Shown: one piece after another, positions 5,704-12,498 of the stretch
Position numbering within the stretch: position 1 is the stretch's first letter
Layout: each line of letters starts with the position of its first letter
Source of the DNA: an uncultured Eubacteriales bacterium
Lineage (GTDB): Bacteria; Bacillota; Clostridia; Oscillospirales; Acutalibacteraceae
Assembly (NCBI GenBank): GCA_934486895.1
Contig: CAKSQZ010000028.1
Coordinates: 1-12,498, forward strand
Direction: 5' to 3'
Length of the DNA stretch: 12,498 nt
Program-made: the position numbers and the translations under genes
Notes under the pieces: generated by a model
Database searches by the model: none
The model's input: the letters and a program-made list of their open reading frames with translations, nothing else
What the model was told of the DNA's origin: nothing

Positions 5704-5938
5704 ATAAAGAATTCCGCTGTGCGGGATCAAGGCGATCAGAGCAGTTAAGAGAGCGTCGGTTTGGTGCGACGGCGCGTGTTTCGTTCGCTGTGCCGTCCCG
5801 TGCCGAAAGGCAGCGTCCGCGCGATGAGCGCGGCGGAGCGACTCCGTTATAAGTCGGTGAGAGTGGCGTCGAAACGGCGCAATTCGGGTGGTACCGCGTG
5901 CAAAGCGTCCCGAATTGCTGTGTTCGGCGTATTTTTTT
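5704..5938 (+). promoter_or_regulatory. T-box leader (alanine) of alaS
   Basis: A T-box riboswitch senses uncharged tRNA and lets transcription pass a terminator. I see a stem I base GCGGGAT/GTCCCGT (5721-5727 with 5795-5801), AGAGAG (5748-5753) and the distal helix CGTCG/CGACG with GGTG (5754-5771). Small stems follow at 5801-5812 and 5817-5833. The T-box motif GGGTGGTACCGCG is at 5886-5898. Its TGGT (5889-5892) would pair with an ACCA tRNA end. The antiterminator arms GCAATTCGGG/CCCGAATTGC (5879-5888 with 5909-5918) are perfect. The competing terminator CCGAA/TTCGG (5910-5914 with 5923-5927) runs into eight Ts. GCT at 5787-5789 is a candidate specifier. GCC at 5792-5794 is the alternative. 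Alanine specificity rests mainly on the downstream gene. Confidence 0.93.
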
Positions 5939-5972
5939 TGAAATTTTCCAAAACTGAAAGGATCTGAAAAAC

Positions 5973-8606
5973 ATGAAATGGACAGGACTTAACGAGCTGA
6001 GAGAAAAGTATCTTGCCTTTTTTGAGACAAAGGGGCATCTCAGACTCAAGAGCTTCCCGCTCATTCCGCAAAACGACAACAGCCTTTTGCTGATAAACTC
6101 AGGCATGGCACCGATGAAAAAATACTTCACAGGCGAGCTGACACCGCCCCGCAAGCGAGTCACTACCTGCCAAAAATGTATCCGCACCCCCGATATCGAG
6201 CGTGTCGGAAAGACAGCCCGCCACGGCACATATTTTGAAATGCTCGGCAACTTCTCGTTCGGCGACTATTTCAAGCACGAAGCGACCGCTTGGGCGTGGG
6301 AATTCTGCACAAAGGTCATCGAGCTTCCGGTAGACCGTATCTGGATCTCTATTTATCAGGACGATGACGAAGCTTTTGACATCTGGACAAAGGAAGTCGG
6401 CGTTTCGCCCGACCGTATTGTCCGCCTCGGCAAAGAGGATAACTTCTGGGAACACGGCTCAGGCCCGTGCGGTCCTTGCTCGGAGCTTTATTTCGACCGC
6501 GGCGAGGAATACGGCTGCGGCAGCCCGACCTGCGGTGTCGGCTGTGACTGCGACCGCTATGTTGAGTTCTGGAACCTTGTGTTCACCCAGTTTGATAACG
6601 ACGGCCACGATAATTATACTCCGCTCGACCATCCGAATATCGACACAGGTATGGGACTTGAACGTCTTGCCTGCATTATGCAGGGCGTCAACAATCTGTT
6701 TGAAGTCGACACCGTCCGCAATATAATGAAGCATGTAAGCCGTATCGCAGGCGTGCACTACGGCGACAGCGAGAAAACCGATGTGTCGCTCAGAGTTATA
6801 ACCGATCATATCCGCTCGACGGTGTTTATGATAGGCGACGGCGTTATGCCGTCCAACGAGGGCAGAGGCTATGTTCTGCGCCGTCTGCTCAGAAGAGCGG
6901 CGCGCCACGGCAGATTGCTCGGAGTTCACCGTCCGTTCCTCTATGAGGTGTGCGACACCGTTATCGGCGAGAATGAGAATGCGTATCCCGAGCTTGCCGA
7001 AAAGAGCGACTTTATCAAAAAGCTTATCCGCTCGGAAGAGGAGAGCTTTGAAAAGACTATCGATCAGGGCCTCGGCCTGCTCTCGACTCTTGTTGAGAGC
7101 GTCAAGGAAAAGACTCTTTCCGGCGCAGAGGCATTCAAGCTTTACGACACCTACGGATTCCCGCTCGATCTGACAAAGGATATTCTTGAAGAAAAGGGCA
7201 TCGGGGTCGATGAAGAGGGCTTCAATGCGCTTATGAAGGCTCAGCGCGAGCGAGCAAGAAACGCCCGCAAGAACCCTGGTGCCGAGGCTTGGGAGGGCGA
7301 AGAGGACCCGTTTGCGGGACTCACCGCCACACAATTTGTCGGCTACACCGATTTCGAGTCGGACAGCGAGGTCATCTCGCTTGTCAGCGGCGGCGAACGC
7401 TGCTCAACGCTCAGCGAAGGCGCAAAGCTGACGCTTGCCCTCGATAAGACCCCGTTCTATGCGGAAAGCGGCGGACAGGTCGGCGACTGCGGCGTTATTA
7501 AGAGCGATAAAGCCGAGATAAAGATCATCGACACTGTTAAAAATCACGACGGTGTGTTCATTCACAAGGGCGAGATCGTGAGCGGCGAAATTTCGGTCGG
7601 CGATAAAGTATGTGCAGCTATCGATAAGGATACGCGCCTTGCCGTAATGCGCAACCACACCGCGGCTCACCTTCTGCAAAACGCGCTTCGCACCGTGCTC
7701 GGCACTCATGTCGAGCAGGCGGGCCAGCTTGTGACTGCAAAATCAGTCCGTTTTGACTTTACTCATTTCTCGGCGCTCACCGATGAGGAGCTTCACGAGG
7801 TCGAGACGCTTGTCAACCGCCATATCCTCGCGGCAGACGATGTCACAATGACCGAAATGCCGATAGACGAAGCTAAAAAGCTCGGTGCAATGGCTCTGTT
7901 CGGCGAGAAATACGGCGATGTCGTCCGCGTTGTCAGGGCAGGCGATTCAGTTGAGCTGTGCGGCGGTACTCACGTTGATTCGACCGCCAAGCTCGGATTG
8001 TTCCACATTATCTCCGAGGGCTCGGTCGCATCGGGCGTCCGCAGGATCGAGGCTGTAACGGGCGAGGGCGTTCTGAACTTCATCGAAATTCAGAAAAAGG
8101 TTATAAACGGCGCTGTCAGAGCATTGAAGCTCGGCTCGGCAGGCGAGCTCATCGGCAAGATCGAGCAGACGATAAGCGAGCTTAAGGCTAAGGAAACAGA
8201 GCTTAAAAACATCAATGCGAAGCTCGCGGCGGACAAGCTCGACGCTATCATGAGAAACGCAAAAGAGATAGGCGGCGTTAATGTTATCAGCGCTGTTCTC
8301 GACAATGTAAACAGCGACGGACTTAAATCCATGATCGACGGTATCAAATCCAAAATGCCGAACACAGCGGCTGTTATCGCTTCCGTGAACCGTCAGAAGG
8401 GCACAGTCACCTTTGCGGCCTGCGTCGGCAAAGAGGCGCTTTCAAAGGGGCTCCATGCAGGCAACCTTGTAAGAGAGATCGCGAAGCTCACAGGCGGCAA
8501 CGGCGGCGGCAGACCCGACAGCGCTATGGCAGGCGGTAAGGATGTCGAAAAGGTCGATACCGCACTTTCAAAGGTATCCGATATTGTCGGCGATATGATA
8601 AAATAA
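5973..8606 (+). CDS. alaS: Alanyl-tRNA synthetase
   Basis: AlaRS charges tRNA-Ala with alanine in the cytoplasm and hydrolyses mischarged Ser/Gly-tRNA. At 877 residues it matches the bacterial family (E. coli 876). The aminoacylation core includes TCQKCIRTPDIERVGKTARH at 65-84, the GNFSFGDYF block and GPCGPCSEL near 164-172. A cysteine-rich insertion follows at 182-193, then motif 3 DTGMGLERLA at 224-233. The editing domain has zinc ligands H562 and H566 (HTAAH) and C663 and H667 (CGGTH). The C-Ala domain has the glycine-rich GGNGGGRPDSAMAGGKD near the end. The start ATG follows AAAGGATC by about ten bases. It is first in a four-gene operon under the T-box. Confidence 0.99.
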   Translation: MKWTGLNELREKYLAFFETKGHLRLKSFPLIPQNDNSLLLINSGMAPMKKYFTGELTPPRKRVTTCQKCIRTPDIERVGKTARHGTYFEMLGNFSFGDYFKHEATAWAWEFCTKVIELPVDRIWISIYQDDDEAFDIWTKEVGVSPDRIVRLGKEDNFWEHGSGPCGPCSELYFDRGEEYGCGSPTCGVGCDCDRYVEFWNLVFTQFDNDGHDNYTPLDHPNIDTGMGLERLACIMQGVNNLFEVDTVRNIMKHVSRIAGVHYGDSEKTDVSLRVITDHIRSTVFMIGDGVMPSNEGRGYVLRRLLRRAARHGRLLGVHRPFLYEVCDTVIGENENAYPELAEKSDFIKKLIRSEEESFEKTIDQGLGLLSTLVESVKEKTLSGAEAFKLYDTYGFPLDLTKDILEEKGIGVDEEGFNALMKAQRERARNARKNPGAEAWEGEEDPFAGLTATQFVGYTDFESDSEVISLVSGGERCSTLSEGAKLTLALDKTPFYAESGGQVGDCGVIKSDKAEIKIIDTVKNHDGVFIHKGEIVSGEISVGDKVCAAIDKDTRLAVMRNHTAAHLLQNALRTVLGTHVEQAGQLVTAKSVRFDFTHFSALTDEELHEVETLVNRHILAADDVTMTEMPIDEAKKLGAMALFGEKYGDVVRVVRAGDSVELCGGTHVDSTAKLGLFHIISEGSVASGVRRIEAVTGEGVLNFIEIQKKVINGAVRALKLGSAGELIGKIEQTISELKAKETELKNINAKLAADKLDAIMRNAKEIGGVNVISAVLDNVNSDGLKSMIDGIKSKMPNTAAVIASVNRQKGTVTFAACVGKEALSKGLHAGNLVREIAKLTGGNGGGRPDSAMAGGKDVEKVDTALSKVSDIVGDMIK

Positions 8607-8619
8607 GGAGAATAATATA

Positions 8620-8967
8620 ATGAGCGATTGTATTTTTTGCAAGATAGTTGCCGGAGAAATTCCGTCAGCCAAAGTCTATGAAGATGAATTTGTTTATGCG
8701 TTCAGGGATATTCAGCCGCAGGCGCCTTTCCATGCGGTGATAATCCCGAAAGAGCATATCATGAAGTCGAGCGCAGATGTCACAGCCGACAACAGCTTTA
8801 TTATCGCAAAGATATTTGAAGCGGCGGCAAAGATCGCAAAGGAAAACGATCTGAAAGACGGTTTTCGTATTGTGACAAACAGCGGCGAATTCGGCGCGCA
8901 GTCGGTTTTTCATCTGCATTTTCACCTTTTGTCGGGCAAACCGCTCGGCGGTAAGATGTGTGAATAA
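8620..8967 (+). CDS. HIT-family (HinT-like) nucleotide hydrolase
   Basis: This is a 115-residue histidine-triad protein. The family hydrolyses nucleoside phosphoramidates and AMP-lysine-type adducts and can act on aminoacyl-AMP released by tRNA synthetases. The catalytic motif is HLHFHLL at 98-104 (H98, H100, H102), in the typical context FHLHFHLLSGKPLGG. The N-terminal CIFCKIV has the paired cysteines C4 and C7 that often bind zinc with a histidine further on (H39 or H46 are candidates). The start is set by AAGGAG at 8605-8610, which overlaps the alaS stop. The ATG is 13 bases after alaS, so it is co-transcribed. A role in clearing alanyl-AMP is inferred from position only. Confidence 0.94.
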   Translation: MSDCIFCKIVAGEIPSAKVYEDEFVYAFRDIQPQAPFHAVIIPKEHIMKSSADVTADNSFIIAKIFEAAAKIAKENDLKDGFRIVTNSGEFGAQSVFHLHFHLLSGKPLGGKMCE

Positions 8968-8984
8968 CAAGGGGGATATTAAAA

Positions 8985-9524
8985 ATGAAGACTTATAAAA
9001 TCAATATTGCGGGTCTTGAGCGCGAGCTTGAGCTTTTCCCGATAAGCGACAAGCTTTCGATAGCTGCGTTTATCCTTTTCGGCGATGTTGAAGTAACTGT
9101 CCGCTCGGCGGAAAAGCTGCTCGAAAAAGCGCCCGAATTCGATATTATACTCACTCCCGAGGCAAAGTCGATCCCGCTCGCTTATGAAATGGCGCGCCAG
9201 AGCGGCAAGCCTTATATCGTTGCGAGAAAGGCTGTCAAGGTCTATATGGGCGATCCGATAAGTGTTGATGTTAAATCGATAACCACCGAAGCCGAACAGC
9301 ATTTGTATCTCGGCTCCACCGAGGCAGAGCGCATGAAGGGCAAGCGGATCCTTATTGTAGATGATGTTATCAGCACAGGCGAGTCGCTTAAAGCGGTCGA
9401 GGAACTCTGCGATGCCGCAGGCGGTATTCAGGTAGCGAGGTGCGCAGTCCTCGCCGAGGGCGACGCCGCAAAGCGCGATGATATTATCTTCTTAGAGCCG
9501 CTGCCGCTTATCGAGAATAAGTAA
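8985..9524 (+). CDS. Phosphoribosyltransferase-family protein
   Basis: This is a type I PRTase-fold protein of 179 residues related to adenine/xanthine phosphoribosyltransferases. Such enzymes salvage purine bases using PRPP. The PRPP-binding motif ILIVDDVISTGES is clear at 122-134. TPEAKSIPLAYEMA at 57-70 and KPYIVARKAVKVYMG at 75-89 resemble the substrate loop region of the Apt-like group (COG0503). The base specificity cannot be fixed from the sequence, so I give no gene symbol. AAGGGGG lies nine bases before the ATG, and the gene starts 17 bases after the HIT gene. Its stop TAA overlaps the maf start (TAATG), so translation of the two is probably coupled. Confidence 0.88.
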   Translation: MKTYKINIAGLERELELFPISDKLSIAAFILFGDVEVTVRSAEKLLEKAPEFDIILTPEAKSIPLAYEMARQSGKPYIVARKAVKVYMGDPISVDVKSITTEAEQHLYLGSTEAERMKGKRILIVDDVISTGESLKAVEELCDAAGGIQVARCAVLAEGDAAKRDDIIFLEPLPLIENK

Positions 9525-10111
9525 TGCGGATAATTTTAGGCTCAGTGTCTCCGCGGCGCAGGGAAATTCTCAGCTCGCTCGGACTTCGGTTTGAGGTCTT
9601 GCCGCCCGATATCGATGAAATTTGCGATACTCATTCTCCCGAGGAGTATGTCTGCAAGGTCAGTGCGGATAAGTCGAGGGCTGTTTATCTGCAAAACGGA
9701 AAGCCGCAGGGCGCACTTATCGTCACGGCGGACACCGCTGTTGCGATAGACGATGTGATCCTCGGAAAGCCCGAGTCGAAAGAGTCGGCGCGGCTGATGT
9801 TAAGTATGCTGTCGGGGAGAACTCACCGTGTCGTCACAGGGGTGACGGTGCGGCTCGGCGATGAAACGATCACCGAGTGCGAGCGCACGGATGTGTGTTT
9901 TCTGCCGCTCGGCGACGATGAGATCGAGCGGTATATTTCAACCGACGAGCCGTATGACAAGGCGGGCGGCTATGCTGTGCAGGGCATGGCAAAATCGTTT
10001 ATTTCGGAGCTCCGGGGCGACTATAATAATGTCGTCGGTTTCCCCGATAAGCTGTTTTTGAAAATGGTACATATACTGCTCGGCCATGATCTGATCATCA
10101 AAACCGAATAA
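9524..10111 (+). CDS. maf: Maf-family nucleoside triphosphate pyrophosphatase
   Basis: Maf proteins hydrolyse dTTP, UTP and modified nucleotides to monophosphates, as house-cleaning enzymes, and affect septum formation in some bacteria. The 195 residues show the N-terminal GSVSPRRREIL with R11-R13. DEI follows at 31-33, VTADTAVA with the catalytic D70, GKP with K82 and SGRTHRVVTG at 98-107. AGGYAVQG with Q153 and GDYNNVVGFP complete the family pattern. The DKAGGYAVQG wording fits the dTTP/UTP pyrophosphatase branch, not the m7GTP (YceF) branch. It is the last gene of the operon, overlaps the previous stop by one base, and is closed by a terminator eight bases later. Confidence 0.95.
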   Translation: MRIILGSVSPRRREILSSLGLRFEVLPPDIDEICDTHSPEEYVCKVSADKSRAVYLQNGKPQGALIVTADTAVAIDDVILGKPESKESARLMLSMLSGRTHRVVTGVTVRLGDETITECERTDVCFLPLGDDEIERYISTDEPYDKAGGYAVQGMAKSFISELRGDYNNVVGFPDKLFLKMVHILLGHDLIIKTE

Positions 10112-10114
10112 ATC

Positions 10115-10147
10115 AAAAGACCGACTCGTAATGGGTCGGCTTTTTTT
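10115..10147 (+). terminator. Intrinsic terminator after maf
   Basis: CCGACTC (10121-10127) pairs with GGGTCGG (10133-10139) through one T-G wobble across a 5-nt loop. An A-run precedes it and seven Ts follow. It ends the alaS operon. Confidence 0.88.
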
Positions 10148-10154
10148 AACTTTA

Positions 10155-10440
10155 GCCCGCCCATTGCCATGGAGGGCAGGACGCGGGGAGTTTGTGCGGT
10201 GAGCAGCCTTTTGTACCCGACATTCGGTCGAGTATAAAAAGTCTGATAAGATATATCTACCCACGGCAAAGTGGCTCTGCCACCCGACAAGAAGATAGGT
10301 TCTTGTCGAGCATTGAGGGTTAAACAATATGATAACCAACCACGGCATAGCAGCTCTGCTGCCCCGACATTCGGTCGAGCGTGCAGAGCAGCTCTGCTGC
10401 CTATTGCCATGGAGGGCTTGCCGCCTCGGAGGGCGTGCCA
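10155..10440 (+). repeat. Modular hairpin repeats, locus D (tandem array)
   Basis: This gene-free stretch begins CCGCCCATTGCCATGGAGGGC, as at 1627-1647, then TTTTGTACCCGACATTC. Three tandem units follow. Unit 1 has a diverged AT-rich linker, the flank CCACGGCAAA and hairpin GTGGC-TCT-GCCAC (10271-10283). Unit 2 opens with hairpin CGACAAGAA/TTCTTGTCG (10285-10308), then GAGCATTGAGGGTTA and GCAGC-TCT-GCTGC (10350-10362). Unit 3 has CCGA-CAT-TCGG (10364-10374), GTGCAGA and GCAGC-TCT-GCTGC (10388-10400). A second ATTGCCATGGAGGGC follows at 10403-10417. It lies between the alaS operon terminator and the esterase promoter. No protein gene is convincing here. Confidence 0.85.
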
Positions 10441-10550
10441 CACACGATTTGCGGTTCGTGATTTTGAACAATAAACAGACGATGATTTTTTACAATTCGC
10501 TGAAATTAACTGATAAGCCTAAAAACGAAGTAAATTTTGAAGAATTTTTA

Positions 10551-10579
10551 TTGAAAAAATAAACAGAGGTTGATATAAT
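10551..10579 (+). promoter_or_regulatory. Sigma-A promoter of the secreted esterase
   Basis: TTGAAA (10551-10556), a 17-nt spacer and a perfect TATAAT (10574-10579) lie about 55 nt before the start codon, in a short AT-rich stretch that differs from the repeats on its left. No operator is evident. Confidence 0.85.
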
Positions 10580-10633
10580 AGATTTGAACTGTTGTAAGAT
10601 GTTTTCTTGCATAAAGTATAAAGGAGGATCTAC

Positions 10634-12498
10634 ATGAAAAGATTATTGTCCGTTTTCATTGCCACGATCATGGTCGTTTCGACACTGTATTGCGGCGCCG
10701 TTGTATCCAAGGCGGATACCACGGTCAGTGATTGGTCAAGCGGCATGAGCAATGTTACCCTGGTTGGTGATAAGGTATCGGCTCAGGTCGCTGATTTTTC
10801 CGGCAAAAAAGCCCTCGAGGTCAAGCTGCCCAACACATATGATAACTATGTTGAGGATAACTATGCCAAGATCGCCGTCAATCTTGCCGGCGCAACCGAT
10901 GTTTCGGTCGAGAACTGCTTTTCCGGCTGGAACTCGAAGAAAGGCCACATCGGTATCGAGGTAGGAGGCTCTCTTTATTGGGACAGCCAGTATGATGATG
11001 GTATCATTGTAAAGAGCAGCACAACTCTCAATACCATAAAGCTTGTCGGCAGAAAGTTCCATAAGCTTTCCGGCGGCAAGTTCAATGGTTCGTCTCCGGC
11101 GGAGACTCTCAACATCACAGCTGCAACTATACCGCAGATAACATCTATCCTTGTTAAGCCGATCAACCATCAGGATGCGATGAAGATCTATGTCGGCGAT
11201 ATCGTTGCGGTCGGCGGCTCGTCCGCTCCGGCGACAACCACAACAACCAAACCGGCAGCTACTACTACAACAACAAAGCCGGCGGCTGTTACAACAACAA
11301 CCACAAAACCGGCTTCATCGTCGACAGAAACAACTTACGCGATCAAAGACAATGTTGACAAATTCAAGATCAACGGCCGTTATAACAGCACTTCTGCCGG
11401 CGCTGAGGTTGACTGGTCCGGCGCAGGCATTGAGTTCTCTGCCAACTGCAGCGGCGATGTCAAGGTAAAGCTCGCTTACACAAGCAGAACAGATGTTTAT
11501 TTCACAGCTTATGTGGACGGCGTTCGCGTTAATCAGAGATTCCAGTCCACTTCCGCAAACGGCGGCACAACATGGACTATTGCGACAGGACTCGCACAGG
11601 GCAACCACACTTTCAAGATCGCAAAGCAGTCCAGTGCGGCTACATGTAATGTTATCGAATCGGTAACTCTTAAAGGTACTCTTAACGCAAAACCTGCCAA
11701 TAAAAACGGTTATATCGAAGTTATCGGCGACTCTATTTCCTGCGGTGTCGGCAACCTCGGTCAATACACATCTCAAAACGGTTTTGAATCCACCGATGCA
11801 ACTCAGTCTTATGGCTATCTTGCTGCCGACAGACTCAATTCCGATGTATCTATCGTCGCTCTCGGCGGTATCGGTATCAGAGGAACATACATCGGCGTCA
11901 GAATGGAAGATGTATATCCGTACACAAGCTATTACAGAAGCTCTACAACTGCTTATTCGTTCAGCCGCAAGCCTAATGTCGTTGTCCTCAACCTCGGCAC
12001 AAACGACGTCGGACTTTACGGTTCTATAAGCGACGAAGCAAAACGCGCTGAATTCCTCAGTGAATTCAAAACAAAAGCTAAGAATCTTATCAATAATGTT
12101 CGCTCAAAGTATCCGAATGTTCCGGTCGTTTGGGCTTACAACATGATGAATACGGGCAATTTCGGCACAACAGATGCTATCACCGAAGTTATCAACGAGC
12201 TCGGCGGTGCAGGCAGCAACATTTATAAGCTCCAGCTCACAAGAGGAACAAGCGGCGGCGCAGGCCATCCTGCAGTTGCGGCACATGAATCTTCCGCAAA
12301 AACCCTCGCCGATTTCATAACTTCTAAAGGCTGGATATCCGGCACATCAACACCGACAACAACAACAAAGCCCGCAGCTACCACTACAACAACCACAAAG
12401 CCTGCAGCAACAACCACAACAACACAGGCTCCGACACCGTCGGGCAATCAGGTTCTCATCGACTGGGATAAGAACAACAACTACTATGCCGCAGGCAC
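10634..12498 (+). CDS. Secreted multidomain CE2-type esterase (partial)
   Basis: This gene is open at the right edge: 621 codons are seen with no stop. It probably deacetylates plant-wall polysaccharides outside the cell. AAGGAGG six bases before the ATG fixes the start. Residues 1-27 are a Sec signal peptide (cleavage after VSKA, followed by DTT). Residues 28-196 form a beta-rich, possibly carbohydrate-binding domain that I do not recognise. Residues 197-234 are a TTTTTKPAA linker. Residues 235-350 look like the CE2 N-terminal jelly roll. Residues about 358-569 are the SGNH hydrolase, with GDSISCG (nucleophile S367), NLGTND at 453-458, and GHP with H545 and H551. H551 is the likely catalytic histidine. 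No Asp precedes it in the usual place, which fits the Ser-His dyad known in some CE2 enzymes. A second Thr-rich linker (570-603) leads into a further, truncated domain. Confidence 0.87.
   Translation, partial: MKRLLSVFIATIMVVSTLYCGAVVSKADTTVSDWSSGMSNVTLVGDKVSAQVADFSGKKALEVKLPNTYDNYVEDNYAKIAVNLAGATDVSVENCFSGWNSKKGHIGIEVGGSLYWDSQYDDGIIVKSSTTLNTIKLVGRKFHKLSGGKFNGSSPAETLNITAATIPQITSILVKPINHQDAMKIYVGDIVAVGGSSAPATTTTTKPAATTTTTKPAAVTTTTTKPASSSTETTYAIKDNVDKFKINGRYNSTSAGAEVDWSGAGIEFSANCSGDVKVKLAYTSRTDVYFTAYVDGVRVNQRFQSTSANGGTTWTIATGLAQGNHTFKIAKQSSAATCNVIESVTLKGTLNAKPANKNGYIEVIGDSISCGVGNLGQYTSQNGFESTDATQSYGYLAADRLNSDVSIVALGGIGIRGTYIGVRMEDVYPYTSYYRSSTTAYSFSRKPNVVVLNLGTNDVGLYGSISDEAKRAEFLSEFKTKAKNLINNVRSKYPNVPVVWAYNMMNTGNFGTTDAITEVINELGGAGSNIYKLQLTRGTSGGAGHPAVAAHESSAKTLADFITSKGWISGTSTPTTTTKPAATTTTTTKPAATTTTTQAPTPSGNQVLIDWDKNNNYYAAG

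Noticed and set aside
10155..10440. Insertion sequence or MITE with terminal inverted repeats
   Set aside because: ATTGCCATGGAGGGC occurs at both ends in the same orientation, not inverted. I see no target-site duplication and no transposase.
10329..10562. 77-codon plus-strand frame before the esterase
   Set aside because: Most of it is locus D repeat sequence, it lacks a ribosome binding site, and its end overlaps the -35 box of the esterase promoter.

Overview
The window looks like chromosomal DNA of a gut- or rumen-type Clostridia bacterium of the Ruminococcus/Oscillospiraceae kind. I infer this from the mid-range base composition, strong AGGAGG-type ribosome binding sites, an alanine T-box leader in front of alaS, and a secreted esterase whose Thr-rich TTTTTKPAA linkers are typical of ruminococcal plant-wall enzymes. 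No transposase, integrase or CRISPR array is visible.

Layout. (1) 1-1135: a hairpin-rich repeat, then an EamA-type exporter whose end lies in a bidirectional terminator. (2) 1135-1620: a convergent Rrf2 regulator with a three-cysteine cluster, under a clear sigma-A promoter. (3) 1621-1897: repeats that stop seven bases short of the end of trkH. (4) 1902-4786 on the minus strand: a trkA-trkH potassium uptake operon. (5) 4870-5640: a non-coding region around tRNA-Pro(GGG). Its leader holds a duplicated hairpin cassette. The tRNA 3' end, its terminator and an inverted T-arm sequence are repeated downstream (two near-identical units and a diverged third). (6) 5669-10147: an alanine T-box operon, alaS - HIT protein - phosphoribosyltransferase - maf, closed by a terminator. 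(7) 10155-10440: a tandem array of the same repeat family. (8) 10551 to the end: a secreted multidomain CE2-type esterase cut by the window edge.

The protein genes are mostly ordinary. The unusual part is the intergenic DNA. A family of modular repeats recurs at four places, built from short perfect hairpins (mostly 3-nt loops) set in conserved flanks. Stem sequences are exchanged or co-vary while the flanks stay the same. A related hairpin style surrounds the tRNA-Pro gene. This family and the tRNA 3'-end repeat are the best candidates here for something undescribed.
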